DNA from: JBBIQS01 sp037442205 | GTDB taxonomy: Bacteria; Myxococcota; Myxococcia; Myxococcales; UBA5297 | Assembly: GCA_037442205.1 (NCBI GenBank) | Contig: JBBIQS010000044.1 | Location: 1 to 64,000, forward strand | DNA length: 64,000 nt | Direction of reading: 5' to 3' | Part shown: positions 36,295 to 45,276 of the stretch, piece by piece | How positions within the stretch are numbered: position 1 is the first letter of the stretch | Layout of the letters: every line of letters starts with the position of its first letter | Position numbers and translations under genes: made by a program | The notes under the pieces: generated by a model | Databases searched by the model: none | What the model saw: the letters and a program-made list of their open reading frames with translations, nothing else | Told to the model about the DNA's origin: nothing

Positions 36295-36762
36295 GGGACG
36301 GTCCGCCGGCCGCTCATCTGCGGCCTCCCGCGAAACTTACCTCGGCGGCCAGCATCCGCCGACTTCCGGCGCGAGTGCGAAGGCAGGCATCGTGAGGCGA
36401 AGTCCTTAGCGCCCCCACGATCAACTCCAATAAAAGAGCGTCGCCGCGGTCGCGTCTCGCCTTGCCGCGCCGAAATGCCGTCCTGAGATTGGCTCCCTCG
36501 ACGCCGGGCCCGCAGAGAGCCCGCCAACGCTCGAGAGGGATGGCGATGCTCGAACGAACTCGCGGTTGCTCGGTCCCGCCTCTCACCGAGCCGCATCTGC
36601 CGTTCGAAGCACGAGCCCAGCTCCGCGCGCGCCGCGTTCCCTGGAGCTTCCGCGCGCGTCCAGGCGCCCACTCACCCGTCATCGGTTGGCCTCCCGCCTC
36701 ATGACCGGACGCGCCAAGACCTTTCCCGCAGCACCGACCCCGCCTACAGGAGCAGAGCAACC
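36295..36762. other. Intergenic region (468 bp) before the multicopper cluster
   Basis: This gap separates a minus-strand methyltransferase from the start of the plus-strand cupredoxin cluster and must hold the promoters of both. A relatively A/T-rich stretch (atcaactccaataaaagag, about 36419-36438) is the only base-composition outlier. No coding frame with a credible start and composition was seen. Confidence 0.4.
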
Positions 36763-39700
36763 ATGCGGCCCCGCTGCCATCTCCACGGTCTCGAAGCGCT
36801 GATCGCTGCCCCGCTCCTGCTGGCCGCCCTCGCCTCCTCGACGGCACGGGCCTTCACCGTCGAGGTCAAGACCGAGGGGCCCAACGGGACCCTGGTCCCG
36901 ATCCAGGCCGGCTTCCGCTACCTGATCGAAGAGGACAACTCGTTCCACGCCACGCCCGGGGTCGCCACCCCGAGCGCGCCTTGGCCCGACCCCAGCAACA
37001 CCCTGGCGGTGAACATCCACAAGAGCCACGCGCCGGTGGTCTGCACCGGCGATACCCAGACCCTCTCCGCCGGGCCGCTGCGCTGGGCGTCCTCGGTCGA
37101 CACCGCCACCAACCCAGACTGCAAGATCGATCCCGCCAGGCGCTACATGGTCACGGTGCTGCCCTGGCACGTGGACCCGCTCTTCTATCCAGCCAAGCAG
37201 CCCAACGGCCCGTGGTTCGCCAACCAGTCCGGCTACACCCTCAGCGGCCGCAACGTGGCCCCGGGACAGCAGGTGGTGGAGGTGGTGGTCCACGCCTTCC
37301 CGGTGCCGACCTCCCAGATCACGGTGCTGGTCTTCATGGACAGCCAGCCGATCAACGGCGCCTACGACCAGCCGGCGGAGCAGGGCCTGGGAGGATTCAA
37401 CCTCCTGCTCACCGACATCGTCGGCAAGATGATGCAGGACGCCTGGGGCAATCCGGTCGGCACCAGCTACCAGGTGCTGCGCGAGACCCCGCCCGGCTGC
37501 ACCGGCCCGGCTGGTTACTGCAAGCCTCTCAAGGGCCCGGGCGGCGCCTACCGGTTCGTCACCGATCCGCTCACCGGGCTGCCGGTGATCGACTACACGG
37601 GCAACGGCACCCTGACCACCTGCCCCACCGGCGATCCCGCCTACGACGCCGCCAACTGCACCGACCTGGACACCGGCGCCCCACTCACGCCGGGCGAGGC
37701 GGTGATCCGCTTCTTGGCGCCGAACAAGTACACCATCGAGCCCATCCCGCCGGCCAAGGACCCGGACTGGCTGCTGACCGCCACCCTCGAGGGAACCCGC
37801 GGCAACGACGCCTGGGTCCGCGCCGCCGAGCCACGCTTCAACATCACCCTCGGGCAGCTCAACTACCTGGTGTTCTACGGCTTCGTGAAGAAGATGCCGA
37901 TGACGCTCCCTTCCCGCACCGGGGCCAGGGGCACGCTCAAGGGCCAGGTGGTCTTCGCCCACGACATGCACCCGCCGCTCTCGCCGGGGCTGGCGGTCGG
38001 GGCGCCGGTGCCCAACTGCTACGTCGGGCTCAACAACCTGAGCGGCGCCGACGAGCAGGTCTTCACCGCTCCCTGCAACGCCGACAGCACCTTCTCCATC
38101 GCCAACATCCCGCCCGGTCTCTACCAGCTGGTGACGTGGGACCAGGACATCGACGCGATCATCGACTTCCGCAACGTCACCATCCCGCCTGCCGGCGGAG
38201 TGGTCGACCTGGGGCAGGTGGCGGTCTACCGCTGGTTCGGCTCGCTGCGAGGCAGCGTCTTCTTCGACGCCAACGCCAACGCCCTGCGCGAGCCCAGTGA
38301 GCAGGGCATCGCCAACATGCGGGTGAACGCCCGCTTCACCGACGGCTCGCTCTACGCCAGCCAGCTCACCGACGCCAACGGCGACTACTCCTTCGCCCAG
38401 TTCTTTCCCTGGTGGCGATGGGTCTCGGTCGAGACCGACACCAGCCGCTTCCGCTCGACCGGCGCCACCTCGGTGGCAGACGACGGCGGCCCGGTGCCGC
38501 CCGGCCCGTGGGCCAAGTGGGGAATCAACCCGCAGCTCCAGCCCGGCGGTCTGCCCTACCGGACCCAGGCCAGCACTCCAGGGGCCGAGGTGCGCAGCCA
38601 GGCCATGCTGCTCTTCTCGGACATGACCAACGTCATCGACTGGGGCAAGGGCAATTACGCGCCCAACGCCAACGGCGGGATCCGCGGCTTCGTCTCCTAC
38701 GCCACCAGCCGGACCCAGGAGGACCCGGAGAAGGGCCGCTGGCAGAGCTGGGAGCCAGGCGTCCCGCGGGTGCAGGTCAACCTCTACAACGCGGTGGCAG
38801 ACGCCAACGGCAAGTGGGTCCCGGCGACCTGCTCCGGCGGAAGCTGCACGGCCTGCAGCGCGGCCTGCGCGCCGATCAACAGCACCTTCACCGACAGCTG
38901 GGACGACAACAACCCCTCGGGCTGCGTCGGCCAGCCCGGGACCCCGTGGGCCGCGCCGCAGGCCGTCAACGGCATCCCCATCCGCAGCTGCGCCGAGACC
39001 TTCCAGACCTGGGACCAGGTGCGGCCCGGCGTCTTCGACGGCGCCTACTCCTTCGACTCCTACTGCCAGGGAGCGGTCACTGCCTCCTATCCCAACGTCA
39101 GCTGCGCCGGGACCGTGGTCCCCACCCTGCCGCCCGGCAACTACATCGTCCAAGTGATCCCGCCCACCGGCTACAAGGTCCTGAAGTGGGGCGAGCGCAA
39201 CATCGAGTTCGGCGAGCCCAACGCCGCCTTCCAGATGTACCCGGCCAGGTGCGTGGGCCCCGACTACCCGGTCCCGCAGTTCCACCAGCTCTTCCCCGAC
39301 TGGCAGATCCCCACCCCGTACCCGGCGCCCAACAGCTGGTACTGCGGCGGCACGGTTGACGCCTTCGGCTACTGCAACCCGGCCAGCGCCGGGCCGATGG
39401 CGCCTTCGTGCTCGATGAAGCTCACCGACGTCGCCCAGGACAAGAACTCGGTGGTCGACTTCCGCATCTTCACCGACGTCCCCAAGTCCAGCCGGATCTG
39501 GGGCTGGGTCTCGGACGATCTCCACCTCGAGTCGAACCCCAAGAGTCCGAACGCCAGCAGCAACTTCGCGCCGTCGTGGCTGCCGGTGGCGATCAAGGAC
39601 TGGAAGGGCACCGAGGTGGCGCGCTTCTACACCGACCAGTGGGGCAAGTTCGACGGGCTCATCCCCTCGACCTACACCATCTACACCCCGAACCCGCTGG

Positions 39701-42369
39701 GGATGTCGGCGGGCCTGTACACCATCGCGCCCAACGACCCTGGGCCGATCGTCGACAGCAACCCGAGCTCGCCGACCTACGGGCAGCGGATCAGCGACCC
39801 CTGGTTCAACCCCGCCTATGGCCAGGAGGTGATCCGCGAGAACTGGGACTTCTACGCCGGCAAGACCACCTTCGTGGACACCATCGTGCTGCCGGTGGCG
39901 GGCTTCGTGGAGAACCGCATCCCGCTCAATTGCGACTTCGTGGACCACACCCCGGAGATCGCCTGGGTCAACTTCAACGGGCGCGGGCCGCTGGTCCCGA
40001 GCGGCGGCGGCTACCAGATCACCATCCAGTCGGTCGGCCAGCTCCAGGTGCCCAACCCCGACTTCAACCCCAACCTGCCGGCTACCACCGCAGGCTGCAG
40101 CGCCAGCCCGCCGCCGGCGGGCAGCAACTGCTCGACCATCGTCCGCGACCACAGCTTCGGACCTGACGACGGCCACGGCCAGGTGACCGTTGGCGGGGTG
40201 GCGCTCACCAACCTCGCCTGGACCGCGACCACCATCCAGGCCACGGTGCCGGCGAACGTGGTCACCAGCGAGCTGGTGGTGAGCCGGACCAATCCCAACA
40301 ACGCCGGCGCGCCGCTGACCAGCACCGTGGGAGTCACCCTCCACGTCGACCAGCCCTCGGTGCCGGTGGTGCAGGTCGCCCCGCCGCCGGCCAACTGCGA
40401 TCCCTACACCGACGCCACCAAGTGCATGCGCATCCAGCCGGCGGTCGACTCCGCGCCCAACGGAGCCCTGATCCTGATTGGGCCCGGCAAGTACGAGGAG
40501 AACGTCATCCTCTACAAGCCGGTGAAGCTGCAGGGCTGGGGCGCCGCCAGCACGATCCTCGACGGCACCGCGGCGCTGGGAAATCTCCCGATGAAGGAGG
40601 CCTGGCGGACCGCCTTCCAGACGCTGGTGGCCAACGGCGGCAGCTGCGGCACCACGCCCTGCATCGACATCCCGCCCGGCCAGGTCAACAACTCCGTCTT
40701 CGAGACCGGGGCCGGGATCATGGTCTCGGGCTGCGATCCTTCCCAGCACGGCGGCAGCTGCGCCAACCAATTCACCGCCGCCGCCGGCGCGCTCGTCGAC
40801 GGGCTCACCATCACCGGCGCCAGCGAGTCGGGCGGCGGCATCTACGTCAACAGCTACGCCCCCAATCTCCAGGTCAGCAACAACGAGATCTACGGCAACC
40901 AGGGCAGCCTCTCAGGCGGGATCCGGCTGGGCACCTCGTCGCTGCTCAATGGCGCGGCCTACTCCAGCTCGCACAACGAGAGCGCGCGCATCCACCACAA
41001 CCGCGTGGCGGTGAACGGCAGCCTGCAGGCCGGCGGCGGCGGCATCTCGCTCTACAAGGGCTCGGACAACTACCAGGTGCAGGCCAACCTGGTGTGCGGC
41101 AACCTCTCCATCAACTACGGCGGCGGGATTTCGCACTACGGCCTGAGCCCCAACGGCCTGATCGCCCACAACGTCGTGGTCTCCAACGAGTCGATCAACG
41201 AGGGCGGCGGGATCTTCGTCGGCGGCGAGCTGCCGCCCAACACCGCCGCCGCCGGCACTCTGAGCGAAGGCGCCGGCTCGGTGAACCTGATCGACAACCT
41301 GATCCAGGGGAACAAGGCCGGCGACGACGGCGGCGGCGTGCGCACCCTGATGTTCAACGGTCAGGACGTGGCCAACAGCCGCCGCGATCCGAGCAAGTGG
41401 TTCCGCCTCAACCTCTTCGACAACATCGTGGTCGACAACTCCAGCGCCGACCACGGCGGCGGGCTGTCGTTCGACGACACGGTGCTGGCCAACATCACGC
41501 ACAACACCATCGCCCGCAACGACAGCACCGCCACCGGCTCAGGGGCTTTCGGCGGCCCGTGCGTGGAAGGCGCGCCTCCGGGCCAGATCTGCCCGCCCCC
41601 GGGCGAAGCCATCGGCGGCCTGGCCAACTCCATTCCTCGAGTCGGCGGCATCGCCTCCTACGCCCACAGCACCGGGCTGGCCGCCGCTCTGGCAGGCGCC
41701 AACATCCCGCCCACGCTCAAGGTCTTCACCCACCCGCTGCTGCTGAACAACATCATCTGGCAGAACCGCTCCTTCTACTGGGACGCCGCCTACTGCAACG
41801 GCTTCGGCGGCCTGCGGCCCGACGTGCAGGGGCTGTGCGGCCCGGCCGAGCCCCCGGTCTTCTGGGACCTGGCGGTCTACGGCGCCGCACCGACCACGCG
41901 GATGATCGTCCAGAACGGCGTCCTCACCCCCGACGCCACCAACCGCGCCAATTACTCCGGCTTCGGAAACGTCTTCGCCGACCCGCTGTTCGTGCGGCCC
42001 TACTTCGACCTCTACCAGGCCTCTTCCAAGGGCGCGGCCTTCGGCAACTACGTCACCGCCACCTTCGTCCCCAACGGCCTGATGTCGGCGGCGGATCTGC
42101 TCTACGGCGACTACCACCTCAAGGCCGGCTCGCCGGCCATCGGGCGCGGCGCCACCCGCACCCCGCGCAACGCCATCTCCTTCTCTGCGCTGCTGAGCGG
42201 CAACCCCTTCCTGAACGCGCTCCAGCAGCTGCAGGCCGCCAACCTCCCGCTCTCCACCCGCTGGCCGGAGCTGTCGCGGGACTACGACAACCAGCGCCGG
42301 CCCACCGGCACCCGCGTCGACATCGGCGCCGACCAGTACTACCCGGCCGAGGTCTGGTTCCCCTGGTGA
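36763..42369 (+). CDS. Giant exported SdrD-B / TIG / beta-helix protein
   Basis: Exported protein of 1868 residues with AGGAG before ATG 36763 and a signal peptide to about residue 30 (ASSTARA). The N-terminal third has Ig-like, carboxypeptidase-regulatory-like segments; about 490-570 is an SdrD B-like domain (GSLRGSVFFDANANALREPS...DANGDYSFAQFFP). About 1060-1195 contains an IPT/TIG-like domain. From about 1220 to the end runs a right-handed beta-helix opening with 'IQPAVDSAPNGALILIGPGKYEENVILYKPVKLQGWG', with Gly-rich rungs ('GGGIYVNSYAPNLQVSNNEIYGN'). No catalytic motif is seen. It leads a plus-strand cluster with three cupredoxin proteins and may be their surface scaffold. Confidence 0.82.
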   Translation: MRPRCHLHGLEALIAAPLLLAALASSTARAFTVEVKTEGPNGTLVPIQAGFRYLIEEDNSFHATPGVATPSAPWPDPSNTLAVNIHKSHAPVVCTGDTQTLSAGPLRWASSVDTATNPDCKIDPARRYMVTVLPWHVDPLFYPAKQPNGPWFANQSGYTLSGRNVAPGQQVVEVVVHAFPVPTSQITVLVFMDSQPINGAYDQPAEQGLGGFNLLLTDIVGKMMQDAWGNPVGTSYQVLRETPPGCTGPAGYCKPLKGPGGAYRFVTDPLTGLPVIDYTGNGTLTTCPTGDPAYDAANCTDLDTGAPLTPGEAVIRFLAPNKYTIEPIPPAKDPDWLLTATLEGTRGNDAWVRAAEPRFNITLGQLNYLVFYGFVKKMPMTLPSRTGARGTLKGQVVFAHDMHPPLSPGLAVGAPVPNCYVGLNNLSGADEQVFTAPCNADSTFSIANIPPGLYQLVTWDQDIDAIIDFRNVTIPPAGGVVDLGQVAVYRWFGSLRGSVFFDANANALREPSEQGIANMRVNARFTDGSLYASQLTDANGDYSFAQFFPWWRWVSVETDTSRFRSTGATSVADDGGPVPPGPWAKWGINPQLQPGGLPYRTQASTPGAEVRSQAMLLFSDMTNVIDWGKGNYAPNANGGIRGFVSYATSRTQEDPEKGRWQSWEPGVPRVQVNLYNAVADANGKWVPATCSGGSCTACSAACAPINSTFTDSWDDNNPSGCVGQPGTPWAAPQAVNGIPIRSCAETFQTWDQVRPGVFDGAYSFDSYCQGAVTASYPNVSCAGTVVPTLPPGNYIVQVIPPTGYKVLKWGERNIEFGEPNAAFQMYPARCVGPDYPVPQFHQLFPDWQIPTPYPAPNSWYCGGTVDAFGYCNPASAGPMAPSCSMKLTDVAQDKNSVVDFRIFTDVPKSSRIWGWVSDDLHLESNPKSPNASSNFAPSWLPVAIKDWKGTEVARFYTDQWGKFDGLIPSTYTIYTPNPLGMSAGLYTIAPNDPGPIVDSNPSSPTYGQRISDPWFNPAYGQEVIRENWDFYAGKTTFVDTIVLPVAGFVENRIPLNCDFVDHTPEIAWVNFNGRGPLVPSGGGYQITIQSVGQLQVPNPDFNPNLPATTAGCSASPPPAGSNCSTIVRDHSFGPDDGHGQVTVGGVALTNLAWTATTIQATVPANVVTSELVVSRTNPNNAGAPLTSTVGVTLHVDQPSVPVVQVAPPPANCDPYTDATKCMRIQPAVDSAPNGALILIGPGKYEENVILYKPVKLQGWGAASTILDGTAALGNLPMKEAWRTAFQTLVANGGSCGTTPCIDIPPGQVNNSVFETGAGIMVSGCDPSQHGGSCANQFTAAAGALVDGLTITGASESGGGIYVNSYAPNLQVSNNEIYGNQGSLSGGIRLGTSSLLNGAAYSSSHNESARIHHNRVAVNGSLQAGGGGISLYKGSDNYQVQANLVCGNLSINYGGGISHYGLSPNGLIAHNVVVSNESINEGGGIFVGGELPPNTAAAGTLSEGAGSVNLIDNLIQGNKAGDDGGGVRTLMFNGQDVANSRRDPSKWFRLNLFDNIVVDNSSADHGGGLSFDDTVLANITHNTIARNDSTATGSGAFGGPCVEGAPPGQICPPPGEAIGGLANSIPRVGGIASYAHSTGLAAALAGANIPPTLKVFTHPLLLNNIIWQNRSFYWDAAYCNGFGGLRPDVQGLCGPAEPPVFWDLAVYGAAPTTRMIVQNGVLTPDATNRANYSGFGNVFADPLFVRPYFDLYQASSKGAAFGNYVTATFVPNGLMSAADLLYGDYHLKAGSPAIGRGATRTPRNAISFSALLSGNPFLNALQQLQAANLPLSTRWPELSRDYDNQRRPTGTRVDIGADQYYPAEVWFPW

Positions 42370-42407
42370 GCCGCGCGGTCGAGCCCTAGCGATATTGGAG
42401 GAAGAAC

Positions 42408-43763
42408 ATGAGAGCGATCAGGCTTTCCGCCTGCCGTGCAGTGCTGACCGTGGCGATGCTGTCGACGTCCTTGCCGGCCGCCGCGGAGGTCAACATCCAG
42501 TGCCCATGCCTGCTGTCGGACCCGGTCACCGGCAAGGCCGACCCGGCGCGACTCGACCCTGCCAAGGGCGCCCACTTCGTCGGCGCCACCGGGAACATCG
42601 AGTGCAGCTACCGCGACGCCGGCGGGCCGCACCAGGTGGCCTGCAAGGCGCTCAGCGCCGGCGACGGCCACGTGCAGATGGGCGACGGCAGCGACATCTA
42701 CGTCTTTGGCTTCCGCCAGGTCACCGGGGTGCCGACCGACCAGGTGCTGAACATGGCCAGCGACCCGGCTGCGCCGGGCGGAATGCGCGGGGCCCAGACC
42801 AGCGCCCCGACCATCAACGTCCAGGCCGGGCAGGAGCTCTACCTCAGCCTGACCAACGTCGGGATGGTGGAGCGGCCTGACCTGTTCGACCCGCACACCG
42901 TGCACTACCACGGCTTCCCCAACGCCTCGTCGATCTTCGACGGCGAGCCGATGGCCTCGATCGCCGTGAACATGGGCGAGACGCTCACCTACTACTACGC
43001 CAATGTCGAGCCGGGCACGTACATGTACCACTGCCACGTGGAGGCGGCGGAGCACCTGCAGATGGGGATGCTCGGCAACCTCTACGTGCGGCCGCAGCAA
43101 GACGGGACACCGCAGACCTTCGGCGGCAAGCGCTACTCGACCTTCGCCTACAACGACTGCCCGACCCCAGGCCCGATGTGTGGGTCCACCGGCTACGACG
43201 TTTCGTATCCGATCCAGATCACCGCCTTCGACCCCGACTTCCACCACGCCGACAACTCGTACAACGACCTCGACTTCGCCGGGATGACCGACACCTACGT
43301 GCTGCTCAACGGGCGCGGCTACCCCGACACCGTCAACCCCTGCGGCGCCTCGGCATTTCCCGCGCCCACCGCCGGCTACCCGGCCTGCACCGCGCCGATC
43401 CTCAACTCGCTAGGAATCCGCTCGCAGGAGACCAGCGCGCTGATCACTGCCACCCGCGGACAGAAGGTTCTGCTTCGGATCTCGAGCCTGGCGACGGTGG
43501 ACTTCTACACCCTGACGCTGCTGGGACTGCCGATGCAGGTCGTGGGACAGGGGGCGCGCCAGCTCAAGGGGCCCACCGGGCTGACCTACTACTACGACAC
43601 CCACTCGCTGACCCTCGGCGGCGGAGAGGCCAACGACGTCCTGATCGACACCTCCAACGCCGCGCCAGGGACCTATTTCCTCTACGCCAGCAACCTCAAC
43701 TACCTGAGCAACGACTCGCAGGATTTCGGCGGCGTCATGACCGAGATCGTCGTCGCGCCCTAA
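42408..43763 (+). CDS. Multicopper-oxidase-like protein A (carries HxH and the T1 HCH motif)
   Basis: Exported cupredoxin protein of 451 residues (signal MRAIRLSACRAVLTVAMLSTSLPAAA; GGAGGA site). The copper ligands of a laccase-type oxidase are partly present. HTVHYHG (H163, H166, H168) supplies one HxH, and YHCHVEAAEHLQMGM (H208-C209-H210, H216, M219/M221) supplies a second HxH plus the type-1 copper Cys-His-Met. The other two HxH motifs needed for a trinuclear centre are absent here but present in the next-but-one protein (43797-45263 gene). Mature Cys pair C32/C34 could form a disulphide. It starts 38 bases after the giant beta-helix gene. Confidence 0.85.
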   Translation: MRAIRLSACRAVLTVAMLSTSLPAAAEVNIQCPCLLSDPVTGKADPARLDPAKGAHFVGATGNIECSYRDAGGPHQVACKALSAGDGHVQMGDGSDIYVFGFRQVTGVPTDQVLNMASDPAAPGGMRGAQTSAPTINVQAGQELYLSLTNVGMVERPDLFDPHTVHYHGFPNASSIFDGEPMASIAVNMGETLTYYYANVEPGTYMYHCHVEAAEHLQMGMLGNLYVRPQQDGTPQTFGGKRYSTFAYNDCPTPGPMCGSTGYDVSYPIQITAFDPDFHHADNSYNDLDFAGMTDTYVLLNGRGYPDTVNPCGASAFPAPTAGYPACTAPILNSLGIRSQETSALITATRGQKVLLRISSLATVDFYTLTLLGLPMQVVGQGARQLKGPTGLTYYYDTHSLTLGGGEANDVLIDTSNAAPGTYFLYASNLNYLSNDSQDFGGVMTEIVVAP

Positions 43764-43796
43764 GACGTCCCTCCCTTCTCGAGATCAGGAGCGTCC

Positions 43797-45263
43797 ATGA
43801 GACCGAAGCTCGAAGGCAGCTGGCCCGCCGCGGGCCTGATCGCAGCGCTGATGCTCGCGGCGACGAGCGCCCAAGCCACCATCGCAAGCGACCCGGGGAC
43901 CCTCCAGGGAACGACGAGGACCTTCCACCTCACCGCCACCGACGGCCGGATCTCCATGGGCGACGGCGAGACCGCCTACGTGTGGGGATATGCCTCGCAG
44001 TCCGCCACCCCGGGCTGTCCGACCGGCGGCTGCCTGCAGTACCCCGGGCCCACCCTCGACGTCGTCCAGGGCGAGCGAGTCGTGGTCACGTTGACCAACC
44101 GCATCCCGACCCTGCCCGGCAACGCCCCGGCCAACACCTCGCTTCTCTTCCCCGGGCAGAGCGCGACCGCCGCCGCGGGCGCCGGGGTCCAGGGCGCACT
44201 GGCCGTGGAGGCGCGCCCCGGCGAGACCGTCAGCTATTCCTTCGTGGCCTCGCAGCCGGGGACCTACGGCTACTACAGCGGAACGAGGCCCGAGCTGCAG
44301 GTGGAGATGGGGCTGGTGGGAGCGCTGATCGTCCGTCCCAACACCATCGGCCAGGCCGCCTGCCCGACGGTGGCCAACCCGTCGGCGCCCGCCAACGGCT
44401 ACGCCTACTGCGCCAGGAACGCCTACTACGATCGCGAATACCTCTTCCTCTTCAGCGAGATGGACCCGGTGTTCCACCGGCTGGTGGAGTTCGGGCAGAT
44501 GGCGCAGGTGGACGACACGCTGCGCCACGCGACCGCCTGGTTCATCAACGGGCGCAACTTCCCCGACACCATGGCCCCGGACTTCGCCGCCTGGCTCCCC
44601 AGCCAGCCGTACGGCGCGATGCCGATGATGCATCCGCTCGAGAGCGTGCTGATGCGGATGGTGGGCGGCGGCCGCGACCTCCATCCCTTTCACACCCACG
44701 GACAAAACCACCTGGTGATCGCCCGCGACGGACGGCTGCTGCAGAGCTCGCCGGCCGCGGGCTTGGCCGACCTGCCGATCTCCGACTACACCACCACCGC
44801 GGTGCCCGGCCAGACGGTGGACGCGATCTGGGGTCCGTGGACCGGCCAGCAGCTGGGCTGGGACGTGTACGGCTCTCCCGGCTCCCATGCCTGCAGCACC
44901 ACCTGCGCCGCGCCTCCGTGCCGACTCACCAACCTGCTGACCTTCCTCGGGCAGACCGGGTTCGACCCGACGACCGGGGAGTGGTGCGCCGACCACGGCA
45001 GGCCGATCCCGGTGGTTCTGCCCGCTCCAAGCAAGCTCACCTTCGGCCAGATGTACGGCGGCAGCCCGTATCTCGGCATCGGCGGCGAGATTCCACCGAT
45101 CGACCCCAACACCGGCTCCTATCACTCGAACCAGAACCCGTTCTCCGGGCTCTCGTTCATGTGGCACTCGCACTCCGAGCGGGAGCTGACCACCAACAAC
45201 ATCTTCATCGGCGGGCTGGCGACGATGTCGCTGGTGCTGCCCTACTCCGTCCCGATTCCGTAG
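43797..45263 (+). CDS. Multicopper-oxidase-like protein B (carries two HxH motifs, no T1 Cys)
   Basis: Exported cupredoxin protein of 488 residues (signal to about 27, TSAQA). Its first domain has a dead copper site (YYSGTRPELQVEMG where a T1 site would be). The C-terminal domain has HPFHTHGQNH (H296, H299, H301, H305) and WHSHSERELTTNN (H457, H459), in which the usual Cys of HCH is replaced by Ser. It thus lacks a type-1 copper but has the two HxH pairs missing from protein A (42408-43763). CAGGAG precedes the start; 33-base gap to A and 13-base gap to C. Confidence 0.83.
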   Translation: MRPKLEGSWPAAGLIAALMLAATSAQATIASDPGTLQGTTRTFHLTATDGRISMGDGETAYVWGYASQSATPGCPTGGCLQYPGPTLDVVQGERVVVTLTNRIPTLPGNAPANTSLLFPGQSATAAAGAGVQGALAVEARPGETVSYSFVASQPGTYGYYSGTRPELQVEMGLVGALIVRPNTIGQAACPTVANPSAPANGYAYCARNAYYDREYLFLFSEMDPVFHRLVEFGQMAQVDDTLRHATAWFINGRNFPDTMAPDFAAWLPSQPYGAMPMMHPLESVLMRMVGGGRDLHPFHTHGQNHLVIARDGRLLQSSPAAGLADLPISDYTTTAVPGQTVDAIWGPWTGQQLGWDVYGSPGSHACSTTCAAPPCRLTNLLTFLGQTGFDPTTGEWCADHGRPIPVVLPAPSKLTFGQMYGGSPYLGIGGEIPPIDPNTGSYHSNQNPFSGLSFMWHSHSERELTTNNIFIGGLATMSLVLPYSVPIP

Positions 45264-45276
45264 GCCCGAGGGGAAC

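Noticed and set aside
36679..40770. Very long antisense frame (about 1360 codons) opposite the giant beta-helix gene
   Set aside because: Its translation is His/Arg/Gly/Val-rich and repetitive with no domain, and the opposite strand has a signal peptide, ribosome site and coherent domains.
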